Numbered from the stretch's first letter, positions 45,199 to 54,695 are shown. The stretch: 64,000 nucleotides of DNA from Flavobacterium zepuense (GCF_007097145.1 NZ_VJVZ01000002.1:186001-250000); one strand, 5' to 3'. Numbers and translations: made by a program. The notes: a model not told the origin generated them from the sequence alone.

Positions 45199-48100
45199 AT
45201 GAACCACCTTACTTTTAAAAAATGGAATACTATATTGGGTTGGGCAGTTTTTGCCATTGCCTTTGTAGTATATACACTAACTGTAGAACCATCCATGAGT
45301 TTTTGGGATTGCGGCGAGTATATTTCTACCGCAGCAAAGCTGGAAGTTGGCCACCCACCCGGGGCGCCGCTCTTTCAGATGGCGGGTGCGGTGTTTGCCA
45401 TGTTCGCTACCGGGCCTGATAAAGTCGCGCTTATGGTTAACATGGTATCGGTACTATCAAGTGCATTTACGATACTGTTTATGTTTTGGTCGCTCACAAT
45501 GCTTTTAAAAAGCCTTACAGCGGGTTTTAATGAATTTACAGGAGATAACCCCAAGATGGTTTTAGGGGCAGCTACAGTAGCTTCTTTAGCCTTTACATTT
45601 ACCGATTCTTTTTGGTTTAACGCTACCGAAGCCGAAGTATATGCCATGGCATCGCTTTTTATATCGATACTGCTGTGGGCGGGCTTAAAATGGGGCGAGG
45701 AGATGCATACACCGCGCGGCAACAAATGGCTGCTATTGATATCCTTGCTTATCGGGCTTTCGTTTGGCGTTCACTTTATGGCGCTATTATCTATCCCATC
45801 AATCGGGCTTATTTACTTCTTCAAAAATTATAAAACCGTTACGGTAAAGAATTTCATCATAGCCAACATTTTAATTGTGGCGGTACTGTTCTTTGTTTTT
45901 GGCTTCCTACTCCCTTATACGCTTGCACTTTTTGGCAAGACCGAGATCTTTATGGTTAACAGCCTTGGGCTGCCACTCAATTCGGGCACCATCTTTGTCT
46001 TTTTACTTATTATTGCAGTGTTTTACCTTGGGTTACAGTATACTCAAAAAAAAGGACTCTTTCTTTACAACACAGTGCTGCTGTGCCTGCTGTTTATCTT
46101 AATCGGGTTTTCTACTTGGGTAATGCTGCCGGTACGCGCTAACGCCAATGTGGTTATTAACGAAAACAATCCAAGCAATGCTGCCGAGGTTCTCGCCTAT
46201 TACAACCGTGAACAATATCCGCAGCAGCGTACTTTTTACGGGCCAATGTACACTGAAGCCTACGCAGGCCTTGACCCCGACAAGCCTTATATTGATGCCA
46301 AGCCCAATTACGAACCTGATTATAAAACCGGCAAGTATGTAATTGTAAATGATTATAAAAACGCCAAGCAAAACCCTGATGAGCGCCAAAGTGGGTTCCT
46401 TCCCCGTATGGGTGATGCCGACAAGGCTAAAAACTACATGATATTCGCCGGGCCGCCTAAATTCAGCATCGACCCGGCTTATGATTTCAGTCAGGAACTA
46501 CAACGGTCGGGCGTGGATATAGAATCGCTAAGCGACGAAGAAGCCGGTATGGCGCTTGCACAGGCACGCGGCCAGCTGGAACAGATAATCGGGCAATTTA
46601 AGTCGGCTTACGCGCAAGGCGGGATAGGTAATGAGGAATACGATGAATTCCTTAAAAACTACGGACAATACCTACTTGTAGAAAAACCCACATTTGCACA
46701 AAATATGGCATACATGTTTGAATACCAGTTTGGCTATATGTACTGGCGTTACCTAATGTGGAACTTTACCGGCCGCCAGAACGACGAGCAGGGACGCTAC
46801 GGCTATACCGATGGAAACTGGATGAGCGGCATTACATTTGTAGATGAAGCCCGTCTGGGCCCTCAGAGCCACCTTTCGCAGGATATGCTACACAACAAAG
46901 GCCGCAACCACTATTACTTCCTTCCGTTTATTTTAGGCGTTATAGGCATGATATACCACGCCCGTAAAGACTGGAAAAGTTTTTACATGTTGCTTGCCCT
47001 GTTTTTATTTACGGGTATTGCCCTAAAAATATTTCTTAACGAGCGCCCATTTGAGCCTCGCGAGCGCGATTATGCCCTTGTAGGCTCCTACTATGTTTTT
47101 GCCCTATGGATTGCCTTTGGCACCTATGCTATTTACGATGGCCTTAAAAAATACCTTCAGCCTAAAATTGCCATTCCTGTTGTACTTGCAATAACACTGC
47201 TTGCAGGCCCCGTGCTTTTAGCGAAAGAAAACTGGGACGACCACGACAGGTCTGACCGTTACACCGCAGTTGCAATGGCGAAGGCCTACCTGGACTCATG
47301 TGAACCAAATGCTATATTGTTTACCATTGCCGATAACGACACCTTTCCGTTATGGTATGCCCAGGAAATTGAAGGCTACCGTACCGATGTTCGCGTGGTG
47401 TGTACTACACTTTTCCCTACCGACTGGTATATTGATTCTATGAAGCGCAAGGCGTACGAGTCAGATCCGTTGCCAATATCTTTTGAGCACAGCCAGTATG
47501 TAGAGGGTACCCGCGATTATATACTCTATGCACCCCGCACCGATGAGCGCATAAGCATTAACGATTTTATGAGTTTTGTAGCCTCGGATGATGAGAGAGC
47601 CAAAATAACCCTGCAAAACGGTCATAAAGCTAATGTATATCCATCTAATAAGATCAGTTTCCCTGTAGACAGGGAGGCCGTCATCAAAAACAAGGTAGTA
47701 GCGCCACAGCATTACGATTCTATCGTGAAAAGTATTGATATCGACCTGCCTAAAAATGCTATTTATAAAAATGGCCTTATGATGCTGGATGTCATCCGAA
47801 ACAATAACTGGAAACGCCCTATTTATTTTTCCGGCGGAACAAATGAAGATGCCGATTTTGCCTGGATGAAAAATTACCTGCAGCAGGATGGCCTTGCGCT
47901 TAAGCTGGTGCCTATAAAAACAGCATTACCCGAAGACGCAGGCATGTTAGACTTGGGGTACGTGGATTCTGAATCGATGTACAATAAGGTTATGAAGTGG
48001 GACTGGGGCAACAGTGGCAGCCCTGATATTTATGTAGACCCGCAAACAAGGCATAACAGCATTACCTTCCGCATGAACCTTGCCCGCCTTATGAATGCCC

Positions 48101-48483
48101 TGATAATAGACAAGCAGCCCGAAAAAGCCCGAAAAGTTATAGAGCTGGCATTAAAAAATATGCCGGTAGAGCGTTATGAATTTTACTTTATCAATGAGCC
48201 ATTTGCCGGTGGCTACTACCGCATAGGCGATACCGCTGCCGCACGCAAATTGTTGGAGCAGCTTATCGCCAAGTACAAAGATGCGCTAACCTATTACGCT
48301 TCGCAGCCCATAGCCATGCAAAATAGCAATGCCACTGCCATAGTAAGGGAAATAGAACAGTACCGCAGCCTGCTTATTGTAATGCAGGAAAACAATGACA
48401 CTGCTTTTTACAATAAACATAAAACAGCGTTTAACATTTTTAATCAAAGGTTTAAACATTTTGGCAGGGAAAACGAGAAGTAA
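45199..48483 (+). CDS. DUF2723 family large membrane protein, copy 1
   Basis: 1094 residues. The N-terminal half has about a dozen membrane helices with the family signature EPSMSFWDCGEYISTAAKLE (residues 31-50) followed by VGHPPGAPLFQM. This resembles GT-C glycosyltransferases of the PMT type (acidic residue in the first external loop). Another signature is FLNERPFEPRERDYALVGSY (about residue 610). The C-terminal 300-400 residues are soluble and helical, with TPR-like character (ARKVIELALKNMPVERYEF). It probably transfers sugars from a lipid donor to external acceptors; this is inference. A close tandem paralog follows. Confidence 0.88.
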   Translation: MNHLTFKKWNTILGWAVFAIAFVVYTLTVEPSMSFWDCGEYISTAAKLEVGHPPGAPLFQMAGAVFAMFATGPDKVALMVNMVSVLSSAFTILFMFWSLTMLLKSLTAGFNEFTGDNPKMVLGAATVASLAFTFTDSFWFNATEAEVYAMASLFISILLWAGLKWGEEMHTPRGNKWLLLISLLIGLSFGVHFMALLSIPSIGLIYFFKNYKTVTVKNFIIANILIVAVLFFVFGFLLPYTLALFGKTEIFMVNSLGLPLNSGTIFVFLLIIAVFYLGLQYTQKKGLFLYNTVLLCLLFILIGFSTWVMLPVRANANVVINENNPSNAAEVLAYYNREQYPQQRTFYGPMYTEAYAGLDPDKPYIDAKPNYEPDYKTGKYVIVNDYKNAKQNPDERQSGFLPRMGDADKAKNYMIFAGPPKFSIDPAYDFSQELQRSGVDIESLSDEEAGMALAQARGQLEQIIGQFKSAYAQGGIGNEEYDEFLKNYGQYLLVEKPTFAQNMAYMFEYQFGYMYWRYLMWNFTGRQNDEQGRYGYTDGNWMSGITFVDEARLGPQSHLSQDMLHNKGRNHYYFLPFILGVIGMIYHARKDWKSFYMLLALFLFTGIALKIFLNERPFEPRERDYALVGSYYVFALWIAFGTYAIYDGLKKYLQPKIAIPVVLAITLLAGPVLLAKENWDDHDRSDRYTAVAMAKAYLDSCEPNAILFTIADNDTFPLWYAQEIEGYRTDVRVVCTTLFPTDWYIDSMKRKAYESDPLPISFEHSQYVEGTRDYILYAPRTDERISINDFMSFVASDDERAKITLQNGHKANVYPSNKISFPVDREAVIKNKVVAPQHYDSIVKSIDIDLPKNAIYKNGLMMLDVIRNNNWKRPIYFSGGTNEDADFAWMKNYLQQDGLALKLVPIKTALPEDAGMLDLGYVDSESMYNKVMKWDWGNSGSPDIYVDPQTRHNSITFRMNLARLMNALIIDKQPEKARKVIELALKNMPVERYEFYFINEPFAGGYYRIGDTAAARKLLEQLIAKYKDALTYYASQPIAMQNSNATAIVREIEQYRSLLIVMQENNDTAFYNKHKTAFNIFNQRFKHFGRENEK

Positions 48484-48512
48484 GTTTTAACAAAATTTTA
48501 AATATTAGCTAA

Positions 48513-48549
48513 CAAAAGCGGCATTGTATTACAAACAATGCCGCTTTTG
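48513..48549 (+). terminator. Terminator between the two DUF2723 genes
   Basis: AAAAGCGGCATTGT and ACAATGCCGCTTTT form a 14-bp stem with loop ATTACAA, about 30 nt after the first gene's stop. The T-run is short but the stem is strong. Confidence 0.8.
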
Positions 48550-48605
48550 CATTTATAAAGGCATTAAAAAAATGGTATTACACTTTAGCTTTGGCAAAAA
48601 AATAG

Positions 48606-48613
48606 TTTCTTTG
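48606..48613 (+). promoter_or_regulatory. Candidate -7 box of the second DUF2723 gene
   Basis: TTTCTTTG lies in a stretch identical to that before the first copy (AATAGTTTCTTTGC). It follows the intergenic terminator, so copy 2 has its own transcription start. No good -33 TTG at the right distance. Confidence 0.45.
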
Positions 48614-48648
48614 CAGTTACGTTTTAATACCGGAACAATTCACCATAC

Positions 48649-51600
48649 ATGATAACATTCAATTTCAAAAAATGGAATACCATCCTTGGGTGGTCTGTTT
48701 TTGCCATTGCCCTGCTTGTTTACTCACTAACCGTAGAGCCCACCCTTAGTTTTTGGGACTGCGGCGAATACATACCCACTGCCGAAAAGCTTGAAGTAGG
48801 CCACCCACCGGGAGCACCACTTTTCCAGATGATGGGTGCCTTTTTTGCCATGTTTGCCCCAAGCCCCGATAAGATAGCGCTAATGGTAAACATGCTATCG
48901 GTATTCTCGAGCGCGTTTACAATTTTGTTTTTGTTTTGGTCATCAACCATTATCTTCAAAAATCTCGTAGCTAAATTTTCAGAGCTTAACAACAGCAATT
49001 TACAAGCTGTATTAGGCAGTGCCTTTGTGGGCAGCCTTGCCTATACGTTTTCAGATAGTTTTTGGTTTAACGCCGTAGAAGCCGAGGTGTATGCCATGGC
49101 ATCATTATTTATTGCCCTGCTATTGTGGCTGGGGCTGCGTTGGGAGCAGGAAATGCATACCCCACGCGGTAACAAATGGCTGCTTATCATATCGCTTGTT
49201 ATTGGTTTATCTTTCGGGGTTCACTTTATGGCATTGCTAACCATCCCTTCAATAGGGTTTATTTACTTCTTTAAAAATTACAAAACCGTTACGGTTAGAA
49301 ATTTTATCATAGCCAATGTGGTAATTGTTGCCATCTTGCTTTTCATTTTCAAATTATTGTTGCCTTACACCATGGCGCTTTTCGGCAAGACCGAAATCTT
49401 TATGGTAAACAGCTTTGGCATGCCTTTTAACTCGGGTACTATTCTTGTATTTGTAGCTATTGTAGCTTTCTTTTACTTCGGGCTGCAATACACTAAGAAG
49501 AAAGAGCTTCCGCTTTACAACACCATCCTGCTTTGTACGCTGTTTATCTTAATAGGTTTCTCAACCTGGATGATGCTGCCTATTCGTGCCAATGCTAACG
49601 TGGTTATTAACGAAAACCGCCCAAGTGATGCCGCCGAGGTACTTGCCTACTATAACCGTGAACAGTATGGCGAGCAAAAGTTATTTTACGGCCCTATGTT
49701 CTCTGATGCTTACAGCGGACTGGACAAAGTGCGCCCTTATGAAGACGAGAAACCCAACTACCAAAGGGATTATAAGACCGGCAAATATGTAATTGTAAAC
49801 AATTATAAAAACGCCAAACAAAATACCGATGACCGCCAAAAAGGCTTTATGCCAAGGATGTGGAGCCCCGATCATGCGGGTAATTATATGAGCTTTACGC
49901 ATCCGCTGGAATTTAAATTTGACCCTGAATACGATTATGTAGAAGACCTATACCGTATGGGCTTCCCTGTTGATAAGATGGGCGAGGAAGAAGTAGGTAT
50001 GGCTGTAGCCGAGTTAAGGGGTAATGTAGAAAAACAGGTTAACGAGTTTAGGGCAGGCGTTCGCACCGGCCAGGTTGATATGGATGAGTACAACAAATTC
50101 CTTAACCAAAACAGCAGGTATTTACTGATAGAAAAGCCATCGTTTACAGATAACATGCAGTTTATGTTTGAGTACCAGTTTGGCTATATGTACTGGCGTT
50201 ACCTGATGTGGAACTTTGCCGGCCGCCAAAACGACGTTCAGGGGCGCTATGACCACTTGGACGGTAACTGGCTAAGTGGCATTAAACCTTTAGATGAAAT
50301 TCGCCTTGGTTCCCAGGATAACCTTCCGTCCGACCAGGAAAACAACAAAGGCAGGAATGTATATTTCTTCCTTCCGTTCATACTGGGTGTGGTAGGTTTT
50401 ATCTACCATGCTAAAAAAGACCTTAAAAGCTTTTATGTTATACTGGCATTGTTCCTGTTTACAGGCCTTGCCCTTAAAATTTACCTTAACGAGAGGCCGT
50501 TTGAGCCCCGCGAAAGGGACTATGCACTGGTAGGATCGTTCTACGTATTTGCCATATGGATAGGCCTTGGGGTGTATGCCATTTATGATGCGATTAAAAA
50601 TTACATTGCCCCTAAAGTGGCCGGCCCTGTAGTAATTGCGGTTACGCTTTTAGCTGCCCCGGTACTTATGGCTTCGCAAAACTGGAACGACCACGACCGT
50701 AGCGGCCGTTACACGGCACTGGCTATGGCTAAGGCCTACTTATCGTCCTGCGAGCCCAATGCTATACTATTCACCATCGGAGATAACGATACATTCCCCC
50801 TATGGTATGCGCAGGAAGTTGAAGGCTACCGTACCGATGTGCGTATTGTAAACACCAGCCTGTTTATGACGGACTGGTATATTGACCAGATGAAAGCCAA
50901 GGCTTATACATCTGAACCGATGCCTATCAGCTTTACCCACGAGCAGTACCAACAGGGTACACGCGATTATATGCTGTTTGTTCAGGGTACCGAGGCACGC
51001 TGGAACCTTGGCGACCTGCTTAAGTTTATAGCATCGGAAGATCCGCGTGCTAAGAAAGAGCTTAACAACGGCCATTTTGTAAACTTTTATCCTACCAACA
51101 AAGTAAGGGTACCGGTTAATAAAGAACAGATCATTAAGAACAAAGTGGTATCTCCGGCGCTGTACGATTCTATCGTGCCGTATATAGATATTGATATTAA
51201 AGGCGATGCGTTGTACAAAAACCGCCTTATGATGCTCGACCTGTTTTATAACAACAACTGGAAAAGGCCTATTTACTTTACCGGTGGCAGCTTTGGCGAC
51301 GATGATTACCTTTGGATGAAGGATTACCTGCAATTGGATGGTATGGTTTACAAACTGGTTCCGGTTAAAACCGCGATTCCTAAAGATGGCAGTCCGCTGG
51401 ATATGGGACATATTGATACTGAGAAGATGTACAATATTGTGATGGCATGGGATTGGGGCAACAGCGAGAGCCCGGCCATTTACCACGACCCGGAAACGCG
51501 CAAAAACAGCATTACATACCGTACCAACCTTGCCCGCTTAATGGAGGCACTTATTAACGAAGGCAAGAGAGATAAGGCTAAAAAGGTTATAGACCTTGCC

Positions 51601-51930
51601 ATGGCAAAAATGCCGTTAGAATACTTTGGCTACTATACCCTGCTTGAGCCTTATGCAGCCGGATATTATGAGCTTGGAGAAAAAGAAAAGGCAAGGCAGC
51701 TGTTAAACAAAATGATCAAGAAATACCAGGAGGAGCTAACGTTCTTTAAGGGTATGTCGTTAAACGATCAAAACTCGGTAAGGGTAGATATTGCTACCAA
51801 TATAGAGCGCTACCGCAGCCTGCTGTACATTATGAAAGAAAATAATGATACCGAAAGCTACAACGCTGCCCGCAAAGCATTTAATGAATATAATCAGAAA
51901 ATGGGCAGGCACAAGCGCGAAAACGAATAG
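48649..51930 (+). CDS. DUF2723 family large membrane protein, copy 2
   Basis: 1093 residues, colinear with copy 1 over the whole length. It has the same signature, EPTLSFWDCGEYIPTAEKLE, the same FLPFILGVVGFIYHAKKD and NERPFEPRERDYALVGSF blocks, and the same helical C-terminal part (KKVIDLAMAKMPLEYFGYY). Differences cluster in the central loops (about residues 400-480) and the C-terminal tail, which suggests a changed acceptor or partner rather than loss of function. The acidic FWDCGEY motif is intact. It has its own promoter and a hairpin downstream at 51958. Confidence 0.88.
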   Translation: MITFNFKKWNTILGWSVFAIALLVYSLTVEPTLSFWDCGEYIPTAEKLEVGHPPGAPLFQMMGAFFAMFAPSPDKIALMVNMLSVFSSAFTILFLFWSSTIIFKNLVAKFSELNNSNLQAVLGSAFVGSLAYTFSDSFWFNAVEAEVYAMASLFIALLLWLGLRWEQEMHTPRGNKWLLIISLVIGLSFGVHFMALLTIPSIGFIYFFKNYKTVTVRNFIIANVVIVAILLFIFKLLLPYTMALFGKTEIFMVNSFGMPFNSGTILVFVAIVAFFYFGLQYTKKKELPLYNTILLCTLFILIGFSTWMMLPIRANANVVINENRPSDAAEVLAYYNREQYGEQKLFYGPMFSDAYSGLDKVRPYEDEKPNYQRDYKTGKYVIVNNYKNAKQNTDDRQKGFMPRMWSPDHAGNYMSFTHPLEFKFDPEYDYVEDLYRMGFPVDKMGEEEVGMAVAELRGNVEKQVNEFRAGVRTGQVDMDEYNKFLNQNSRYLLIEKPSFTDNMQFMFEYQFGYMYWRYLMWNFAGRQNDVQGRYDHLDGNWLSGIKPLDEIRLGSQDNLPSDQENNKGRNVYFFLPFILGVVGFIYHAKKDLKSFYVILALFLFTGLALKIYLNERPFEPRERDYALVGSFYVFAIWIGLGVYAIYDAIKNYIAPKVAGPVVIAVTLLAAPVLMASQNWNDHDRSGRYTALAMAKAYLSSCEPNAILFTIGDNDTFPLWYAQEVEGYRTDVRIVNTSLFMTDWYIDQMKAKAYTSEPMPISFTHEQYQQGTRDYMLFVQGTEARWNLGDLLKFIASEDPRAKKELNNGHFVNFYPTNKVRVPVNKEQIIKNKVVSPALYDSIVPYIDIDIKGDALYKNRLMMLDLFYNNNWKRPIYFTGGSFGDDDYLWMKDYLQLDGMVYKLVPVKTAIPKDGSPLDMGHIDTEKMYNIVMAWDWGNSESPAIYHDPETRKNSITYRTNLARLMEALINEGKRDKAKKVIDLAMAKMPLEYFGYYTLLEPYAAGYYELGEKEKARQLLNKMIKKYQEELTFFKGMSLNDQNSVRVDIATNIERYRSLLYIMKENNDTESYNAARKAFNEYNQKMGRHKRENE

Positions 51931-51957
51931 TTTTTAAGCTAAAATTTATAACTTTGG

Positions 51958-51978
51958 GATGCAGCTTTAGGCTGCATC
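51958..51978 (+). terminator. Hairpin after the second DUF2723 gene
   Basis: GATGCAGC, loop TTTAG and GCTGCATC give a perfect 8-bp stem followed by TCTTATTT. It may be a terminator, or a 5' structure of the deacetylase message, since a -7-like TAACTTTG (51949-51956) lies just before it. Confidence 0.6.
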
Positions 51979-52000
51979 TCTTATTTAAGGCTATTTACAA

Positions 52001-52639
52001 ATGAAAAAGTACTGGGTAAAAACGGGCAGGCTGGTTAAAAAGCTGTTTTCTAATTTTGTGTGGGATATACCTGCTGCACAAAAAACCGTGTACCTTACTT
52101 TTGATGACGGCCCCCACCCCGACGTTACTCCCTGGGTGCTTCAAATTCTAAAAGAGCACGATATTAAAGCGGTGTTCTTTTGCATTGGCGATAATATAGA
52201 AAAGCACCCCGATACCTTTAGGCAGGTTATAGAGGCTGGCCACATTATAGGCAATCATACCTTTAACCATCTTAATGGCTGGGGCACACCTAACGATGTT
52301 TACACGGATAATTTTAAAAAGTGTGAGGAGTCTATAGCAAAACGGATTACTGAGCCAGCAAAGCTTTTTAGGCCGCCGTATGGCAAAATAAAAAGCACCC
52401 AAAGCAAATGGGTGCGCAACAGGGGCTATAAGATTATAATGTGGGATGTACTCAGCGCCGACTTCGATCAGTCTATAACGCCACAGCAATGCCTGCACAA
52501 CGTTACAGGTAGTGTAACCGGAGGTAGCATCATAATATTTCATGACAGTGTTAAGGCACAGGCTAATTTGCGCTATGCCCTGCCCAAAGCCATTGAGTAC
52601 TTAAAGGAAAATGATTTCAGGTTTGGTGTGGTAGCCTAA
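52001..52639 (+). CDS. Polysaccharide deacetylase (NodB homology) family protein
   Basis: 212 residues with a complete NodB domain. Motif 1 is LTFDDGPHPDVTPW (catalytic Asp-Asp), motif 2 GHIIGNHTFNHLNGWG (metal-binding H-x-x-x-H), motif 3 LFRPPYGKIKSTQ, motif 4 IIMWDVLSADFD and motif 5 IIIFHDSVKAQ. It would remove N-acetyl or other acyl groups from a sugar polymer or lipid-linked sugar. No signal peptide or membrane helix is evident. The stop codon overlaps that of the convergent thioredoxin-like gene. The substrate is unknown. Confidence 0.92.
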   Translation: MKKYWVKTGRLVKKLFSNFVWDIPAAQKTVYLTFDDGPHPDVTPWVLQILKEHDIKAVFFCIGDNIEKHPDTFRQVIEAGHIIGNHTFNHLNGWGTPNDVYTDNFKKCEESIAKRITEPAKLFRPPYGKIKSTQSKWVRNRGYKIIMWDVLSADFDQSITPQQCLHNVTGSVTGGSIIIFHDSVKAQANLRYALPKAIEYLKENDFRFGVVA

Positions 52640-52932
52640 ATTTGTTCCTGTACAAGCCCTATAATCGTGTTGGCATCAAGCTCACCGCTTTGCCTCCACA
52701 CCATCTGGCCGTCTTTATAGATCATTAATGTAGGCAGCCCTTTTATCCTTAGCGCTTCGGCCAGTTCCTGGTTTTTATCTACATCAATCTTTATAACTTT
52801 GGCTTTATCGCCAAGTGCAGCTGCAACATCGCGAATTACGGGGTGCATGGATACCGATGGCTCATTCCACTCTGTATAAAAATCGATCAGTACCGGAACC
52901 TGGGAGTTTATAAGTTCTCCGAATTTTGACAT
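52636..52932 (-). CDS. Thioredoxin-fold protein without active-site cysteines
   Basis: 98 residues, thioredoxin length. The fold is clear: VPVLIDFYTEWNEPSVSMHP matches the strand and active-site helix of thioredoxin, KVIKIDVDKNQELAEALRIKGLPTLMIYKDG matches the second half, and the cis-proline (Pro67) is kept. But the WCGPC motif is WNEPS (Asn23 and Ser26 replace both Cys), and the protein has no cysteine at all. It cannot do thiol-disulfide exchange and more likely acts as a chaperone-like or binding partner. It has a -7 box at 52993-52986 flanked by a 9-bp inverted repeat. Confidence 0.88.
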   Translation of the reverse strand: MSKFGELINSQVPVLIDFYTEWNEPSVSMHPVIRDVAAALGDKAKVIKIDVDKNQELAEALRIKGLPTLMIYKDGQMVWRQSGELDANTIIGLVQEQI

Positions 52933-52968
52933 AAAGTTGGTAGTTTTAACTTACTTTAAAATCCTTAT

Positions 52969-53007
52969 TTTGGTAAATTATTACACAAATATAGCATTTT
53001 TACCAAA
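52969..53007. promoter_or_regulatory. Inverted repeat flanking the thioredoxin-like gene promoter
   Basis: TTTGGTAAA (52969-52977) and TTTACCAAA (52999-53007) are perfect 9-bp arms separated by 21 nt. The minus-strand -7 box TATATTTG (52993-52986) lies between the arms. This looks like an operator around the promoter, though AT-rich chance cannot be excluded. Confidence 0.4.
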
Positions 53008-53019
53008 TCACACTATTTT

Positions 53020-54240
53020 TTAACCCTTTTTTAGTTCTAATACTGTAATTTCTGGCCAGATACCTACCCTGCCGGGATATGCATGAAAGCCAAAACCACG
53101 GTTTACATATACATACCTGCCAATGTTTTCATATAAGCCTGCCCACTGTTTATAAACGTATTGTACAGGGCTCCACTTAATTAAGCCCGGTATCTCTATA
53201 CCAAACTGTAACCCGTGGGTATGCCCGCTTAGTGTTAAGTGGTAATTGCCCGGATGGTTCTTAACTTCATACTCCCAGTGCGATGGGTCGTGGCTCATTA
53301 ATATCTTAAAATCCTGCGGGGTAAGCCCTTCTGATGCTTTTTTAAGATCGCCCGCTTTTTTAAAGTTATGGCCCCAGTTCTCTAAACCAACCAACGCAAT
53401 CTCCTCGTCGCCTTTTTTAATTTTAATATGCTCGTTAAGCATCAGTTTAAAATCTATCTGGCGGTGCAGGTCTTTTATGGCAGCAAAATTATCGTCTTTT
53501 TCTTTTTGGGTAGGCCAGTCGATATACTCGCCATAGTCATGGTTGCCTAAAATCGAATATTTACCAAACTCAGGTGTTTTAATTCCTTTAAAGGTTTCTA
53601 TCCACGGGTACATCTCCCTGGCATGGGTATTTACAATATCGCCGGTAAATAGTATAATATCAGTTTTTTGCTCGTTAATAAGGTCGATAGCATATTGTAT
53701 ACGTTCTTTATTATCAAAACTGCCGCTATGAACGTCGGATATCTGGGTAATGGTAAAACCGTCAAAATTGTCGGGCAGGTCAGGAAATGTTATTGTTTGG
53801 CGTATAACCTTAAAATTGTACTTACCCTTTGTCATACCATACAATAACGATAAAAACGGCATAGCTGCCAGCCCAAGTGCGGTTAGACTTACAAAGCGCC
53901 TCCTTTCTGACAGGAAAGGCTGTTTGCTGTCGCCCATAAACATACGGATGAAGCCCCCCAATACCCTAATTATGTCTTCGCCAAGCATAACAATAGTAAT
54001 AACAAGCTTTGGCACAACCGTTATTAGTAGCAGCCCCATAGTAAAGAGCGACTGCTTGTTTTGCCCTTCGCGCCTGTCAAACTGGGTAAAGGAGTAAATA
54101 ATGTAAAGTATTACAAGTATTGAAACTGCCAGGTACACCCAGTGCACCCATTTAGTTTTAGTAGCAGCTTTTACAGCCTGAAAAGTATAGATTTCGGCAA
54201 TAAGAGCCACAATAAGCAGGAATATGAGAAAACGGCGCAT
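53020..54240 (-). CDS. Membrane-anchored metallophosphoesterase
   Basis: 406 residues. Four hydrophobic segments in the first 130 residues (about 2-20, 33-52, 65-90 and 112-132) precede a calcineurin-like phosphoesterase domain. Metal motifs in order: ITQISDVHSGSFD (D-x-H), ILFTGDIVNT (GD), SILGNHDYGEY (GNHD), LMSHDPSHWE (H) and LSGHTHGLQFG (GHTH). The family includes YaeI/YkuE-like lipid or nucleotide phosphoesterases; the substrate here is unknown. It ends with RVGIWPEITVLELKKG. It shares strand with the thioredoxin-like gene 87 nt downstream. Confidence 0.92.
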   Translation of the reverse strand: MRRFLIFLLIVALIAEIYTFQAVKAATKTKWVHWVYLAVSILVILYIIYSFTQFDRREGQNKQSLFTMGLLLITVVPKLVITIVMLGEDIIRVLGGFIRMFMGDSKQPFLSERRRFVSLTALGLAAMPFLSLLYGMTKGKYNFKVIRQTITFPDLPDNFDGFTITQISDVHSGSFDNKERIQYAIDLINEQKTDIILFTGDIVNTHAREMYPWIETFKGIKTPEFGKYSILGNHDYGEYIDWPTQKEKDDNFAAIKDLHRQIDFKLMLNEHIKIKKGDEEIALVGLENWGHNFKKAGDLKKASEGLTPQDFKILMSHDPSHWEYEVKNHPGNYHLTLSGHTHGLQFGIEIPGLIKWSPVQYVYKQWAGLYENIGRYVYVNRGFGFHAYPGRVGIWPEITVLELKKG

Positions 54241-54308
54241 TAAATGAAGTATTTATAAGAATATAACTGCATCATAAAACATGCCATAAAACCCGTGGCA
54301 GAAATTTA

Positions 54309-54671
54309 TTACACTTTGTCAGCCTCTGTATAGCGCTTGCGGTGGTTAACCCCCCACTCTCTAAGGGTGCTTATAACATTATCTAACGTGTGGGCATACT
54401 CCGTCATGCTGTACTCTACCACTACCGGGATGGTGTCGTGCACTACGCGCTGCACAAGGCCGTTCATTTCCAGGTCGCGCAGCTCTTTACTAAGCATACG
54501 GTCGGTTATCTTAGGTATTTCGCGGGCCATTTCGCTAAAACGTTTGCTGCCAAAAGTTAGTGATATAATTATAGGGAGTTTCCATTTTCCGCTTAAAACA
54601 TCAAGTGCATCGGTTACCGGACGAATCATTCCGGTACACTGATTATGGTCTAATTGAGATACATCTTTCAT
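54309..54671 (-). CDS. HxlR family transcriptional regulator
   Basis: 120 residues from the ATG at 54671. A longer frame from 54764 would cover the promoter and operator-like sequences and add 31 unrelated residues. The HxlR winged helix is clear: VTDALDVLSGKWKLPIIISL, RFSEMAREIPKITDRMLSKELRDLE and YSMTEYAHTLDNVISTLREWG. A single Cys near residue 13 (HNQCTGMIRP) is in the position often used for redox or electrophile sensing in this family. It is divergent from the DoxX gene, which it probably controls. The TACCTTTG -7 box is at 54731-54724. Confidence 0.92.
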   Translation of the reverse strand: MKDVSQLDHNQCTGMIRPVTDALDVLSGKWKLPIIISLTFGSKRFSEMAREIPKITDRMLSKELRDLEMNGLVQRVVHDTIPVVVEYSMTEYAHTLDNVISTLREWGVNHRKRYTEADKV

Positions 54672-54673
54672 AC

Positions 54674-54695
54674 TATAGTGTGTGATAGCACTATA
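54674..54695. promoter_or_regulatory. Inverted repeat, candidate HxlR operator
   Basis: TATAGTG and CACTATA are separated by 8 nt, inside the leader of the HxlR gene between its -7 box and start codon. HxlR proteins bind such dyads as dimers. A second near-palindrome, GTACAGTAC, lies at 54701-54709. Confidence 0.5.

Noticed and set aside
50800..51486. A 228-residue minus-strand frame opposite the second DUF2723 gene
   Set aside because: It is long but antisense to a conserved coding sequence, with no promoter, signal or family match.
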